A stretch of DNA of 64,000 nucleotides from Paracyclopina nana (taxonomy: Eukaryota > Arthropoda > Copepoda > Cyclopoida > Cyclopettidae), in assembly GCA_019096065.1 (NCBI GenBank), contig JAGUCH010000005.1, forward strand, positions 7,254,001-7,318,000, in the 5' to 3' direction. Positions 53,591 to 63,546 of the stretch are shown here, piece after piece (positions within the stretch are counted from its first letter, which is position 1; each line of letters begins with the position of its first letter). The notes under the pieces are model-generated. The model was not told where the DNA came from and did not search any database. It saw only the letters and a program-made list of their open reading frames with translations. The position numbers and the translations under genes are program-made.

Positions 53591-54468
53591 CGGTGTCCAA
53601 GACGCTCAAGACTTTATAGGAAGCTCCGTTAGGATTAGAAGAGCAGAAATATACTTTTTTGTGGTCCTAATCTAATGGGAAGCAATTCTAAAAAGTCATT
53701 TAAAGAATGTAAGATTACTTTATAATAGCTTGTCCGCCAAAACTCAATTTGTAGCCTTGGGCAGCCCAAATTTGTAGCCTTCAGCAGCCTCAATTATAAG
53801 TCTTGGATTACCACAATTTGCAATCTTGAGCGGTCCCATTTTGTTGTCTTGAGCGACCTCAATCTTTTGTAGGCTTGAGCAGCATCAATCTTGGATTTTG
53901 CCGATTTTCACGCATTTTCAAAATGGCCACATTCCAGCTGACTTGAGCTCAAAGCTGAAGCTCAGCCTCAGCAGCTATTGCTACTGGCTAGCAGGTCAGT
54001 GAATAAACGCCGGATCGAAGTAGTAGGTCAAGCTGTTCGTGGAATTTCAACTAACCTGGGATTTTCGGCTGAGCCTCCAAAGAACCTAGCTTAGCTTACC
54101 TTAGCTTGGCTTCGATTATATGAAATCGGCCTGCTAACTACGTAAGCTAAAATCACTGGATTCAGTAATCAGATTTTTTTGTTAACTTAAAATACAAAGA
54201 GAGCAATCAAAGGGGGAAATGTGTAATTTTGAGCACTCTCTTGTGAAATTTGAGTGGCGCCATCTCTTAATAAATTCTTTAACCTAATCAATTCAGGCTT
54301 GAATTAAGGTAATACCTTTTTATTTTCACTCTTAAAGTAATTGCAAGCGTTTAAAAACTGAAAGTTTTCAGCCTTGTTTTCTCTTGAGGAAAACTAAAGC
54401 AACATTTTCTTGAGATCTTCTTTTGATCTTTTTGTACCACAAATGCTACAGGAATTCCAACTGAATTC
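53591..54468. other. Intergenic between ZF-H and ZF-I
   Basis: 53745-53890 holds the complement of the 25-bp GAGGCTGCTCAAGAC repeat. 54180-54460 is the ZF 3' flank with GAGTGGCGCCATCTCTTA. The rest is unrecognised. Confidence 0.5.
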
Positions 54469-55689
54469 TCAATGCTCAACACTGACATGCTTTGAACGGC
54501 CACTTTTAGTGCCAAAATGAATGTTGCAAATGTCACACTTGAATGGCTTCAGTTCCTCATGCACCATTTTGATATGATTTGAAAGGTGTTGTCTTTGGCC
54601 AAACTGCTTGTCACAAATGTCACACTTGAATGGCTTGAGTCCCTCATGCACAATTTTGATATGCACTGAAAGGTGTGGTCTTTGGCCAAAATGCTTGTGA
54701 CAAATGTCACACCTGAATGGCTTGAGTCCCTCATGCACAATTTTGATATGCACTGAAAGGTGTGGTCTTTGGCCAAAATGCTTGTGACAAATGTCACACC
54801 TGAATGGCTTCTGTCCCTCATGTACAGTTTTAAGATGTGTTGAAAGGTAACGTTTGTCAGCAAATGTTTTGTCACAAATGTCACACTTGAATGGCTTCAG
54901 TGCCTCATGCAACCTTCTGATGTGTAAAGAAAGAGATGAACTGTGGCCAAACTGCTTGTCACAAATGTCACATTTGAATGGCTTCAGTCCCTCATGCACA
55001 GTTTTAACATGTGTAGCGAGTTTACTGTTTTCATTAAATGGTTTGTCACAAATGTCGCACTTGAATCTTTTCTGGCCATTGTGAACATTGTTGATATGCG
55101 TAGAAAGGTTTGATCTTTGGCCAAACTGCTTGTCACAAATGTCGCATTTGAATGGCTTCAGTCCCAGATGCACAGTTTTAACATGTGTAGCAAGGTATCT
55201 GTTTTCATGAAATGGGGTGTCACAAATGTCACACATGAATGGCTTCAGTCCCTCATGCACATTTTTTATATGCAAAGAAAGGTGTGACCTTTGGCCAAAC
55301 TGCTTGTCACAAATGTCACACTTGAATGGCTTCAGTCCCTCATGCACCGTTTTGGTATGCTTTAATAGGTTGCCTTTTTCACCAAACGATAAATCACAAA
55401 TGTCACACTTGAATATTTTGAGTCCCTCATGCACTATTTTGATATGCCTTGCAAGGTTCCCCTTTTCACTAAATGATTTGTCACAAATTTCACATTGGAA
55501 AGGATTTCCATGCACTTGGTTTTTGTGTTGAGAAAGGCTACTTTTATGACCAAAGTGCTTTTCGCAAATGTCACAATTAAAAGGCATCACCTTTGGCATG
55601 CTTTTCCCAAGCTCATGCTTGGCTTCGTAATGCTTCTTCAAAGCAATGGCAAGCTTGAAAGTTTGCCCACAAATATCGCACTTGTTCAT
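54469..55689 (-). CDS. C2H2 zinc-finger protein ZF-I, intact, 14 fingers
   Basis: 406 codons, head MNKCDICGQTFKLAIALKKHY, end KSGRSKHVSVEH. Fourteen finger units including the head, 28-residue period, HEGLKPFKC linkers. Fingers 11 and 12 (CHKHFGQRPHLSVH) are identical in protein and, by eye, in DNA over 84 bp, a very recent tandem duplication of one finger. All zinc ligands seem present. Shares leader TTCAA..GCTGAATTGAAACTGA with the other members. A second divergent start lies about 180 bp upstream. Probable nuclear DNA-binding regulator; target unknown. Confidence 0.92.
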   Translation of the reverse strand: MNKCDICGQTFKLAIALKKHYEAKHELGKSMPKVMPFNCDICEKHFGHKSSLSQHKNQVHGNPFQCEICDKSFSEKGNLARHIKIVHEGLKIFKCDICDLSFGEKGNLLKHTKTVHEGLKPFKCDICDKQFGQRSHLSLHIKNVHEGLKPFMCDICDTPFHENRYLATHVKTVHLGLKPFKCDICDKQFGQRSNLSTHINNVHNGQKRFKCDICDKPFNENSKLATHVKTVHEGLKPFKCDICDKQFGHSSSLSLHIRRLHEALKPFKCDICDKTFADKRYLSTHLKTVHEGQKPFRCDICHKHFGQRPHLSVHIKIVHEGLKPFRCDICHKHFGQRPHLSVHIKIVHEGLKPFKCDICDKQFGQRQHLSNHIKMVHEELKPFKCDICNIHFGTKSGRSKHVSVEH

Positions 55690-55768
55690 TCTTTAACTGC
55701 TGAATTGAAACTGAAACATATTGTTGTGCCTTTCAAGAATGTTCTAACCATATTTGTCTTTCACGGCT

Positions 55769-55798
55769 ATTTTCCGCATTATGAGAAATGCGGAAAAT
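55769..55798. promoter_or_regulatory. Palindrome in a bidirectional zinc-finger promoter
   Basis: ATTTTCCGCATT, short spacer, AAATGCGGAAAAT, placed 80 bp from the ZF-I ATG (55689, -) and 72 bp from a family-type ATG on + (55870). The symmetrical placement is like that at 46306-46336. Confidence 0.65.
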
Positions 55799-55869
55799 AG
55801 CACTTATACAGAAAGCTCCAGAGAGTGCTATCAGTTTTGAACTTAGTCTCAAATCTAGAGTGGAAGAAT

Positions 55870-55904
55870 GAACAAGTGTGACATTTGCGGCCTAACGCTG
55901 TTTT
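55870..55904 (+). pseudogene. Head of a divergent zinc-finger gene ZF-J, truncated
   Basis: ATGAACAAGTGTGACATTTG encodes the family start MNKCDICG with LT following, then homology ends at a poly-T/poly-G tract. The upstream leader (TCAAATCTAGAGTGGAAGA) resembles that at 46390. Confidence 0.7.
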
Positions 55905-55910
55905 TTTTTT

Positions 55911-55942
55911 GGGGGTGGGGGGTGGGGGTTTGGGTTTTTGGG
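55911..55942 (+). other. G-rich tract with G-quadruplex potential
   Basis: Five G runs of 3-6 bases (GGGGGTGGGGGGTGGGGGTT and on) directly after ten T's, at the breakpoint that truncates ZF-J. Confidence 0.7.
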
Positions 55943-56533
55943 TTTTTGCTTTTTAAAAAGGCATAAAGCAATGCATTTCTTGAGGAAGGATGGAGTACGA
56001 ACATGATTAAAAATCACTGTGATTGAGCCCCAAATATCATGAAAAAGGCATATTACAGTGATAGGCAAAATAGGCAAATCAAATTTGTTTTCAATTTTAA
56101 ACCGCTTGCAAAGGTTGCAACTTCTTTCCGTTTGGAAATCGTAAACAAATGCTCAATTACTATCAAAATGGGCCAATTTTTGTGCAATTCTGTTATGAAA
56201 CTGAACACAAAAAAACACGCATGCTTTTATCTTGCGATAAACAAACAAAATTGAAAATTGTCAAAGGCCCTGTTCACCTGCATTATTATCAGCAAAATAA
56301 CGCGTGATAGTATGATGAAATTTGCAAAAATATGATTTTTGCTTTGAATGGTAGATACAGATCCAAATTGTCACCAAAAAAAAAATTGGGATGGTGCTAT
56401 TTCTTGTTTGTCCACTATGAGCCCTCAAAGTTGAACAAAATTCACTTGTACAAAGCACTAACAAAATGGCAACTTTTCTTCTGTCAAAAATTCACGATTG
56501 GTCACAGTAGCCAAGTTGATGGTTGAAATCATC
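55943..56533. other. Intergenic with M1 and other repeat fragments
   Basis: 56267-56336 is a terminal fragment of M1 (GCCCTGTTCACCTGCATTAT). 56345-56525 is the dispersed repeat also at 20757-20930. 55943-56260 is unrecognised. Confidence 0.55.
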
Positions 56534-56903
56534 AGCTTGCTCTCATCAAACTCAGTAAGGCAGGCGGTAAGCAAAGCAAGGCACTTAGGAAGCTCATAAC
56601 TCAGTAATTATTGAACCGATTGGAACCAAATTTTAAGGTATTCATAAATGCATATTGAAGAATGTTCATGCAAAATTTCATCCGGATCGGAGAACTCTAA
56701 GGAGGTGGCTGATTTTTCTCCCTTGCTTAACTGATTTGCCTGACTTTCAGTGAGGCGGCCTTAGCGTCCTCCAATCCGGATGAAAATTGGCATGAAGATT
56801 CTTCAATACGTCCTTATGAATTCCTCCAATTTTGGTTCCAGTCGGACGAGTAGATGCTGAGATATAAGCGCGCAAAGTGCCTTGCTTACCTTATTGAAAT
56901 GTT
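56534..56903. mobile_element. M2 MITE, diverged copy
   Basis: Starts AGCTTGCTCTCATCAAACTC and runs to GCCTTGCTTACCTTATTGAAATGTT, the inverse order of the copy at 50737-51120; the terminal inverted repeat at the right is decayed. Confidence 0.7.
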
Positions 56904-57733
56904 CCACAAGTGACTAACGCAATACGTTATAGGGTGAACCTTAGAGAAAGTCAGCTCCTCTCATTTTGTTCAATTTGCTGCATAGAAATTCCCATAAACT
57001 GAACAAAACGGGATCAGCTGATGCCTCTACATGTCACCCTATGACACAGTTAACGAAGTTGCTGAGGAATATTAAGAGCCCTGTATCACATAAACCTGCA
57101 TTCAAAAAATTTTTAAGGTTGCCAAAATATTTAAAAAAAATCCGGTTCAATCCAAGATCAACAGTGTGCTCCAAAATTATGAAGATGACTGATTGACTTC
57201 TTGTTTTATACTGCTAAGCTAGAACTCACTTTGGGTATGAACAATGCTCTGCTCAAATAATCCAAGGTGGCAAAAGCACTGCTCCCCCACTTTGTACACC
57301 TAGCTAGTACTATTTTGTGTACACCTTTTTGTAAGCTATTAATTTTTGCTTTGTTGGGATTTTGAGTGCCATTTGCGCATCGTTCCAGTCGCCTGTTTGA
57401 GCGCTGGTAGAAGGCTTTGATTGAGCTGTGCTTTCAGCTTGTGCTTGCTTTTCGTCTTCCTCTCGGAGTATCTCTACTGTTTCGAGTAAGTTTTGCCTTG
57501 TGTTCAGGCTAGCCTTCGAGATGCTGGAAATTTTCAGATGATCCGGGAATGGGAACGCAAACGAAGACTCGCTTGCAGAGTAATACTTTTAAGTGTGGAA
57601 CCGAAGAATAATCATTTTATTCAGCTGAAGCTGACAAGTTTAATGAGAGGGAGGGAAAATATCAAGAGTGGGAATATTCAAATACCTTATAGAAGTTTAA
57701 ATAGTTTCAAAATTTATTCATCAAGTTTGAATG
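56904..57733. other. Unrecognised sequence
   Basis: No repeat family or gene recognised. Frames of 76 and 95 codons (56966, 57493) have basic, low-information products. The CT-rich TTGCTTTTCGTCTTCCTCTC near 57450 resembles a 5' leader or splice-acceptor tract, but I cannot support a gene. Confidence 0.35.
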
Positions 57734-57842
57734 TTAACATAGATAAATTGATATTGAGAACAAAAACAACAAATTATTGATGCTGAGGTCATTTGTATCA
57801 TTTTTTGAATCAGTATTTGAATCATTTTTTGAATCAGTATTT
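57734..57842 (-). CDS. Terminal codons of the kelch gene, beyond the H2 insertion
   Basis: On - it reads NTDSKNDSNTDSKNDTNDLS and then a hydrophobic end LLFLFSISIYLC before TAA at 57734-57736. The NTDSKND(E)S units match the tail of the kelch frame at 62503-62640, and the two parts join in frame if H2 is removed (GAATC|AAATACTG). So this is the C-terminus of that gene. The final hydrophobic run could act as a membrane or GPI-type tail; that is speculative. Confidence 0.7.
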
Positions 57843-57984
57843 GGGGGGCGGGCCGAAGGCCCGCCCCCCACATTTCGCTGTGACCTACGTCAGGATCCAA
57901 TTTCCAGACAGGAAACTGTACCAGGATATCGACCAGGATATCGACCAGGAAGTAAATTGTGATCCAGAAAAATGGAAAAATTTC

Positions 57985-58066
57985 TATGACCCTTGTGGGA
58001 TTTGAACCAGGTACAGTCTGTTCTGCAGCCGGACACTCTACCAGTGAGCCACCTGAGACACATAAT
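57985..58066 (-). mobile_element. tRNA-like head of SINE S1 in H2
   Basis: B box GGTTCAAATCCC and A box TGGCTCACTGGTAGAG on -. Acceptor arms do not pair fully (TGTCTCA against TGACCC end), so it is not called a tRNA gene. Confidence 0.65.
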
Positions 58067-58075
58067 TAATGATCA

Positions 58076-58580
58076 ATTTTATCTGCTACTTACTTAATTG
58101 AACACTTTAGGGCAGGCCGTAGGCCTGCCAATTAACAAGCTTCAATGGTATGCCATAGGTTTACCATTACATAGTAATTGTGGAGTGGGCCAAAGGCCCA
58201 CCCTCCACATTTAGCGGAATCAAATTATCTGCTACTTAATTGAACACTTTAGGGCAGGCAGTAGGCTTGCCAATTAACATGAAGCTTCAATGGTATGCCA
58301 TAGGTTTGCCATTATATATTAATTTTGGAGTGGGCCGAAGGCCCCCCCTCCACATTTAGCAGAATCAAATTATCTGCTACTTAATTGAACACTTTAGGGC
58401 AGGCCTTAGGCTTGCCATTACATAGTAATTAGGGAGTGGGCCGAAGGCACTTTCACATTGAGCGGAATCAAATTATCTGCTACTTAATTGAACACTTTAG
58501 GGCAGGCCGTATGCTTGTCATTACATAGTAATTAGGGAGTGGGTGGAAGGCCCACCCTCCACATTTAGTAGAATCAAATG
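58076..58580. repeat. ~140-bp tandem units of H2, about four copies
   Basis: Repeats of ATCAAATTATCTGCTACTTA ... GGCAGGCCGTAGGCCTGCC ... GTGGAGTGGGCC.AAGGCCCAC. Each unit has two small hairpins. H1 has fewer copies. Confidence 0.85.
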
Positions 58581-59184
58581 AAAAAGAGACATCAACATTG
58601 GAACTAGTACGATTATTTGTAAGCCCTGTGCACATACTGAGCAGGCGACCTGAAATTTGGCATGTGAATTCCTCTCCCAATCGAGCTTGATCTTTATTTG
58701 GGCCATTTTTTCCCACCAAATGACAGACTTCTATTTTTCTTGCTCTCATGAAACAAAATGAGTTGAATTTTTGTGTGCGGCTCCCAGTTGTCAAGGCTAC
58801 AATTTGTATTAATGGCTTTTTTCCGATTCGGACCCCCAAGGGTACTTGTTTGTAAGCATTTTTAATATATGTGCAATATCTCCAGCAGGCCTTGGCCAAA
58901 TGAAGTGAATTTTTGCGTGGAGCCCTAATTTTGCATTCCCCATAACTTTTATAAGTATCATTTTTGCCCTTAAGTGATTCTACAAAATTGTAGGCCCATG
59001 GCATGTTTTTGTTATGATACTGTTTTCTATCATCCTTGGATAGAGTAGACTAACATAGTATCTTTACGGGTGGCAAATTATGTCCATCCTTCTTGCCCAT
59101 CCATAGACTGTATGTTTTACCTGCAAATCCAAGAACTCTTCTACATCAGAGCAGTTGATCCATGGACAGTTCTGTTTTGTCAAT

Positions 59185-59860
59185 TTATAGCATATTGTAT
59201 CATAGCATATTGTCACATAGCACTATGTCTATTGCATATTGGCTCATAGCAAATTTTCTCATAGGCATTTGTCACATAGCAAATTGTCTCATAGGCATTT
59301 GTCACCTTGCAAATTGTCTCATAGGATATAATGCTATGTGACAATTTGCTATGAGACAATATGCATGTTAGCATGTTTGGCTAAATTGGCTATTTTATAA
59401 TTTGCTATGTGACAATATGCTATGTGACAATTTGCTAATTGGCAATATGCTATGATACATTATGCTATGTGACAATTGGCTGTGTGCCAATACACTATGA
59501 GACATTATGCTATGAGCCAAAATGCTTTGTATGTAACAATTTGCTATGTGACAATATGGTATGAGACATTATGCTATGTGACATTATGCTATGAGACATT
59601 AAGCTATGAGACATTATGCTATGGGAATATATCCTATAAGACAATATGCTTTGAGACAAATGCCTATGTGACAATTTGCTATGAGCCAACATGCTATGGG
59701 ACATTATGCTATGTGACAATATGCCATGAGACAATATGTTATATGACAAATGCATACGCAACAATATGCTATGCAAAAATTTGCTTTGTGACAATTTGTT
59801 ATGGAACATAATGCTATGAGACAAAATGTTATGGGACAGAATGCTATGTGACATTATTTG
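59185..59860. repeat. Inverted ~15-bp minisatellite in H2
   Basis: CATAGCATATTGTCAC-type units to about 59320, then the complement TGCTATGTGACAATTTGCTATG to 59860. Counterpart of 38688-39345. Confidence 0.85.
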
Positions 59861-59930
59861 TGGGCCCATGTAGCCTGATGAAGCACAGAATGTTACTTTA
59901 TAATTATTCATGTGTCCATATACAGTCTGT

Positions 59931-60328
59931 CCGTTCAAAATTGGACGGTACGGGAATCTTAACTTTTGTCACATATTCAAGAAATACAGGACTTTTAAAT
60001 TATTCAAGAAATAAAGGACTTTTAAATGATGTTGTTGGAAAGATTGAGCCTTTTTTGTAAAAGTAGAAAACATCAATCGAAAGAGGAAAAAGCCGGGAAA
60101 ATTCAATTCTCCCAAGACAACCCAAATCTTGTCACGAAAAAACTGATACATCATTTATTTTTTGCTGCCACGCGGAATTCACAATAATACTTTTCATTTT
60201 GTCATAAAACAAAAAAGATGTCCAAAGGTTCTAGCTTTCCATTGATGCCCATTAAGCCACAAAATTCATGAATTCATAACACAAACTTTTGATTCCTGCA
60301 CCGTCCATTTTTGAACAACCAGACGGTA
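59931..60328. mobile_element. Tc1/mariner-type MITE (in H2)
   Basis: Same as 39410-39799: TACAGTCTGTCCGTTCAAAA at the left, AACAACCAGACGGTA at the right. It has a small internal duplication (TTCAAGAAAT.(C/A)AGGACTTTTAAAT) not in H1. Confidence 0.8.
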
Positions 60329-60329
60329 T

Positions 60330-61660
60330 TATGGGACATCCTAATGAGTAACAATTTAGAGGACTATCTTGATAGAAATTTTTTCCTGGAGCTGGACACA
60401 TGCGCGTTCAGAATTGGGAAAAAAGTTGCTAATACAAATTGTAGCCCTGACAAAATAAGAGTCATTATCAAAAAATTCAGCTCATTTTGTTAATTGGGAG
60501 CAGAGAAAAATGAAAGTCTGTCATTTGGAGGAAAGTCAAGAAATGGCACCAATAATGATCATGCACAATGAGGAGAGGAATGCACTTGCCAAATTTTAGG
60601 TTGCCTGCTGAAAGTATACACACAGGGCTCCCAAATAATTGTACTTGTTCCAATGAGGACAGCTACTTTTCAATTATGACTGAGAGGGTTCATCAGAAAC
60701 AATTCATTTAATGATTATTCATCAAACTTGGCTGCAGAAATTTGTGGAATAAGCTATTTGCGAGGTTCTCTAATTATTACTAACCTATCAGGGATTTGTC
60801 ACGGGGTCTAACTTTTGTTGATGGTGATAGGGATTCATTTTTCTCTAACAATCACCAAAAATCCCAGGTTGAAATAAATTCAAAGATGGACTCAACCTAC
60901 TATTTTGATCCATCATAAAGTGACCCAAGTCAACACATGCTCACTTGGCGGGTCTGTGGCTTCTATGGACTCCTACCCTTGGATCGACAATGGATCATCT
61001 GTGGATAGACTACGACAAACTGGCCTTGCATTGACAAAACATATCATCCATGGATCAACTACCGCTATGGACAGTCCCCAGATTGACAAGACAGATCATC
61101 CTTGGATCGACTGTTATAACACATAGTCCTTGGATAGACCAGGACTGACATGAATTTTGTTAGATAAGAAAAATGAACTGTACTTGGATCGACAAGACAA
61201 ACGGTTCTTGGATCGACTATTAGAACATATAGTCCTTAGATCGACCAACCTTGGATAGAAAAAAGATGGGTAGTACTTGCATCAAACAGGATGAATCAGC
61301 CTTGGTCCGTCTGGGAAAACATACTGTACTTGCATCTACAGGTCTTGCTACCTTCTGATCAGAGTTCTAGCTGATACAAAAAATCAGATCAAGAAATGTG
61401 AATAATTGCTTGAGCAAAATTGCGATTTTTAACAGGGCCCACATTTGGCCTTTGTTTCACCTTGTTACCAAGTCATATTAGTCAATCCAAAGACTATTCG
61501 TTTCATTGATCTAAGGACTGTTTGTCTTCAAAGTCGATCCAAGGATGATCTGTCTAGTCAATCCAGGGACTATGAGTTCAGTCTGTCTATCCAAGGGCCA
61601 TCAGTTGCAGTCTATCCAAGGAATGTATGTCCAAGTCGATCCAAGTACAGCTGCCCGCTT
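60330..61660. repeat. H2 segment with inverted body piece and TTGGATCGAC arms
   Basis: 60395-60640 is an inverted, diverged piece of 58600-58830. 60970-61260 carries sense CCTTGGATCGAC units and 61475-61650 antisense GTCGATCCAAGG units. Most of 60370-61250 is absent from H1, so it was gained by H2 or lost by H1. Confidence 0.65.
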
Positions 61661-61761
61661 CTACTTCTAGCTCAATACCGAGACTGAGTTTGAACCACTA
61701 CCGATTGACACCATGCGGCCATTGCAATTTTGCATCGCACATTTTTAATCAATGATATATA

Positions 61762-61863
61762 CCGATTGAGTCATGAGAAACGGTATGCGCTGGCTGCACT
61801 GTCGCACTAAATAAACCGGCCAGATTGGCCATAGCGCTTACCCGGTTTTGATGACTCAATCGG
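61762..61863. mobile_element. 102-bp TA-flanked MITE present in H2 only
   Basis: CCGATTGAGTCATGA and TGATGACTCAATCGG are inverted ends, each bordered by TA. H1 at about 40360 reads ATGATATAAAACTAAAAC without it. The centre is GC-rich relative to its surroundings. Confidence 0.85.
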
Positions 61864-61879
61864 TAACTAAAACTGTAAC

Positions 61880-62210
61880 ATGCTGTTCTGGACTTCATAC
61901 AGGGCAGCTCAAAACTACAAGTTATGGCTGCTCAAGACAACAAAGTGAGGCTGTTCAAGACCGCAAATTGCTTATAATTTGGACTTTTCATGGCGCAAAT
62001 TGTGGCTGCTCAAGACTACAAATTGACGCCACCCAAGACTATAAATTGAGGCCACTCAAGTCTACTAAGTGAGGCCGCTCAAGACAGTAATTTGAGGCTG
62101 TTCAAGATGTAAATTGCGGCTGCTCAAGACTACAAATTAAGGCCACTCCAGACTGATGATTTGAGGTTGTTCTAGACTGTCAATTGAGGCTGCTTAAGAC
62201 TGCAAGGGCT
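61880..62210. repeat. 25-bp minisatellite in H2
   Basis: Units of the GAGGCTGCTCAAGACTACAAA type, as at 40430-40668. The region 62210-62460 following it is the conserved 3' body of the H family (CTATTCAGACTAAAAAAG.AG). Confidence 0.8.
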
Positions 62211-62502
62211 ATTCAGACTAAAAAAGCAGCCCAATCTCAACTTCAAAAGAAGATGAGAAGATTCCCCTGGTCAAATTTTTTTCCCAATATTTTTGTTTTC
62301 ATTTCGTTTTTCCCTATTGTGTGCTAGCCTTGGACCAAAAATAAACTGAGAACTATTTTGAAATTGAAACCTTATCAGGGATTTTTGGTTGCCAGTAGAG
62401 AAAAATAATTAACAATTATGATGGTACAAAATTAGTACAGACTTTTGCTCAAAACCGTAGGCCCGCCCCCCGCTGTCCAATTATGGACGCCTTTACCTAG
62501 TT

Positions 62503-62881
62503 GATTCATTTTTTGAATCAGTATTTGATTCATTTTTTGAATCAGTATTTGATTCATTTTTTGAATCAGTATTTGATTCATTTCTTGAATCATTTTTTGA
62601 TTCATTTCTTGAATCATTTTTTGATACAGTTTTTGAATTGAATTCATTTTTGCAAGTAGCCAGTTCATTCGGGATGTACATTGCAACAGTGTTGTTAGTG
62701 ATGCCTTGCAGTGTTTGGTTTAGAGTGATCCATGAGCAATCATGAATCCCTGAGCCACATTGAAGCTTCCAAATATGTGATGTAAAATGATGATTTTCTG
62801 CTCCTCCTATCCCAAGAACTCCTAGTTTGTCAGGATTAGTTGGCATTTTCATACTATAAATGGGGGAGGGCAATGCTGGAC
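62503..62881 (-). CDS. Kelch gene, exon 2 with repetitive tail
   Basis: Begins at an acceptor TTTTGCAG|GTCCAGC (62882/62881), with phase matching exon 1 (CAA-G|GT-CCA). Encodes a short kelch-like piece (GVLGIGGAENHHFTSHIWK), then a spacer and an Asn/Ser/Lys/Asp-rich tail of 8-residue repeats (NESNTDSK), coded by 24-bp DNA units. The tail is cut by H2 at 62502 and resumes at 57842. The intron upstream is 62882-62942, 61 bp. Confidence 0.75.
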
Positions 62882-62942
62882 CTGCAAAAGACATATGGTT
62901 ATGCAATTAATGCCAGTTTTTGAGAGTGTTTTTATTTTGTAC

Positions 62943-63543
62943 CTTGAGTCCAGATTTGGCTTTGTAGGTCAAGTATTTCTACTGAATCCAAATAATCATC
63001 ATAACCAAACCCTCCTCCAACCACTAAAAACTGTTTACCAGACTTGTCTAACATTGATGAGCAAGAGTGATGAGCTCTTCTAGTCTCCAAGCGTGGTCCT
63101 TCAGTCCAATTGAAGTTGGCAAGATTGAGGTACCAGACCTCATTGCTGTAATCTTTGGAGAGTCCTCCAATCAGGATGGCCATGCTCTCATTGATTTTGT
63201 TCATGCAGTGCTCAGCAACAGGCTTGGGTAGGTCTGGGCCAGCCACTGAGGGCTGCCCAATGGTGACAAATTCACTAGTAGACAACAAACCTGAATCGCT
63301 GTAACCTCCCAAGATGAAAAGGGAATTGTGTAGCACAATGCTGTCAGCATAGAATCGACCACTGATCATCAATGAGACTACATCAGGTTGGCCAATGATG
63401 TAACACTGATTTAAGGGTTGGCCTTTGGGGTATCCACCACACACCAATGGATATGCATTATCAATCAGTCCTCCAGTTGCACCATTAACATCTATAGGGA
63501 ACAGCAGTGAGACTTCAAAATTATAGAGGGCACTGCTAGCAAG
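62943..63543 (-). CDS. Kelch-repeat protein, exon 1
   Basis: About 200 codons with kelch blade signatures: VCGGY, ILGGYSDSG, LIGGLSKDYS followed by WYLNLANFNW, and VVGGGFGYDD followed by W. This is part of a beta-propeller used for protein binding. It ends at donor CTCAAG|GTACAA (62943/62942). An upstream ATG at 63579 is in frame but separated by a TAG at 63544-63546; either the true 5' exon lies further right and splices in after CCTAG, or the gene has one nonsense codon. With exon 2 the blades number about five, fewer than the six usual for a closed propeller, so a missing 5' exon is plausible. Confidence 0.75.
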
Positions 63544-63546
63544 CTA

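Larger units (their letters stand above)
57843..62500. mobile_element. Helitron/Helentron-like element H2 (4.66 kb) in the kelch gene
   Basis: Starts at the GGGGGGCGGGCCGAAGGCCC hairpin and ends at hairpin GTCCAATTATGGAC plus CCTTTACCTAG. It splits a run of 24-bp coding repeats. Removing TTGGGG...CTAG restores GTAT|TTGATTC, so the insertion made no duplication and lies between two T's, as reported for Helentrons. It holds, in order: SINE S1, about four 140-bp units, a conserved non-coding body, the GCTATGTGACAAT minisatellite, a mariner-type MITE, TTGGATCGAC minisatellites in both orientations and the 25-bp minisatellite. No Rep/helicase gene. Confidence 0.72.
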
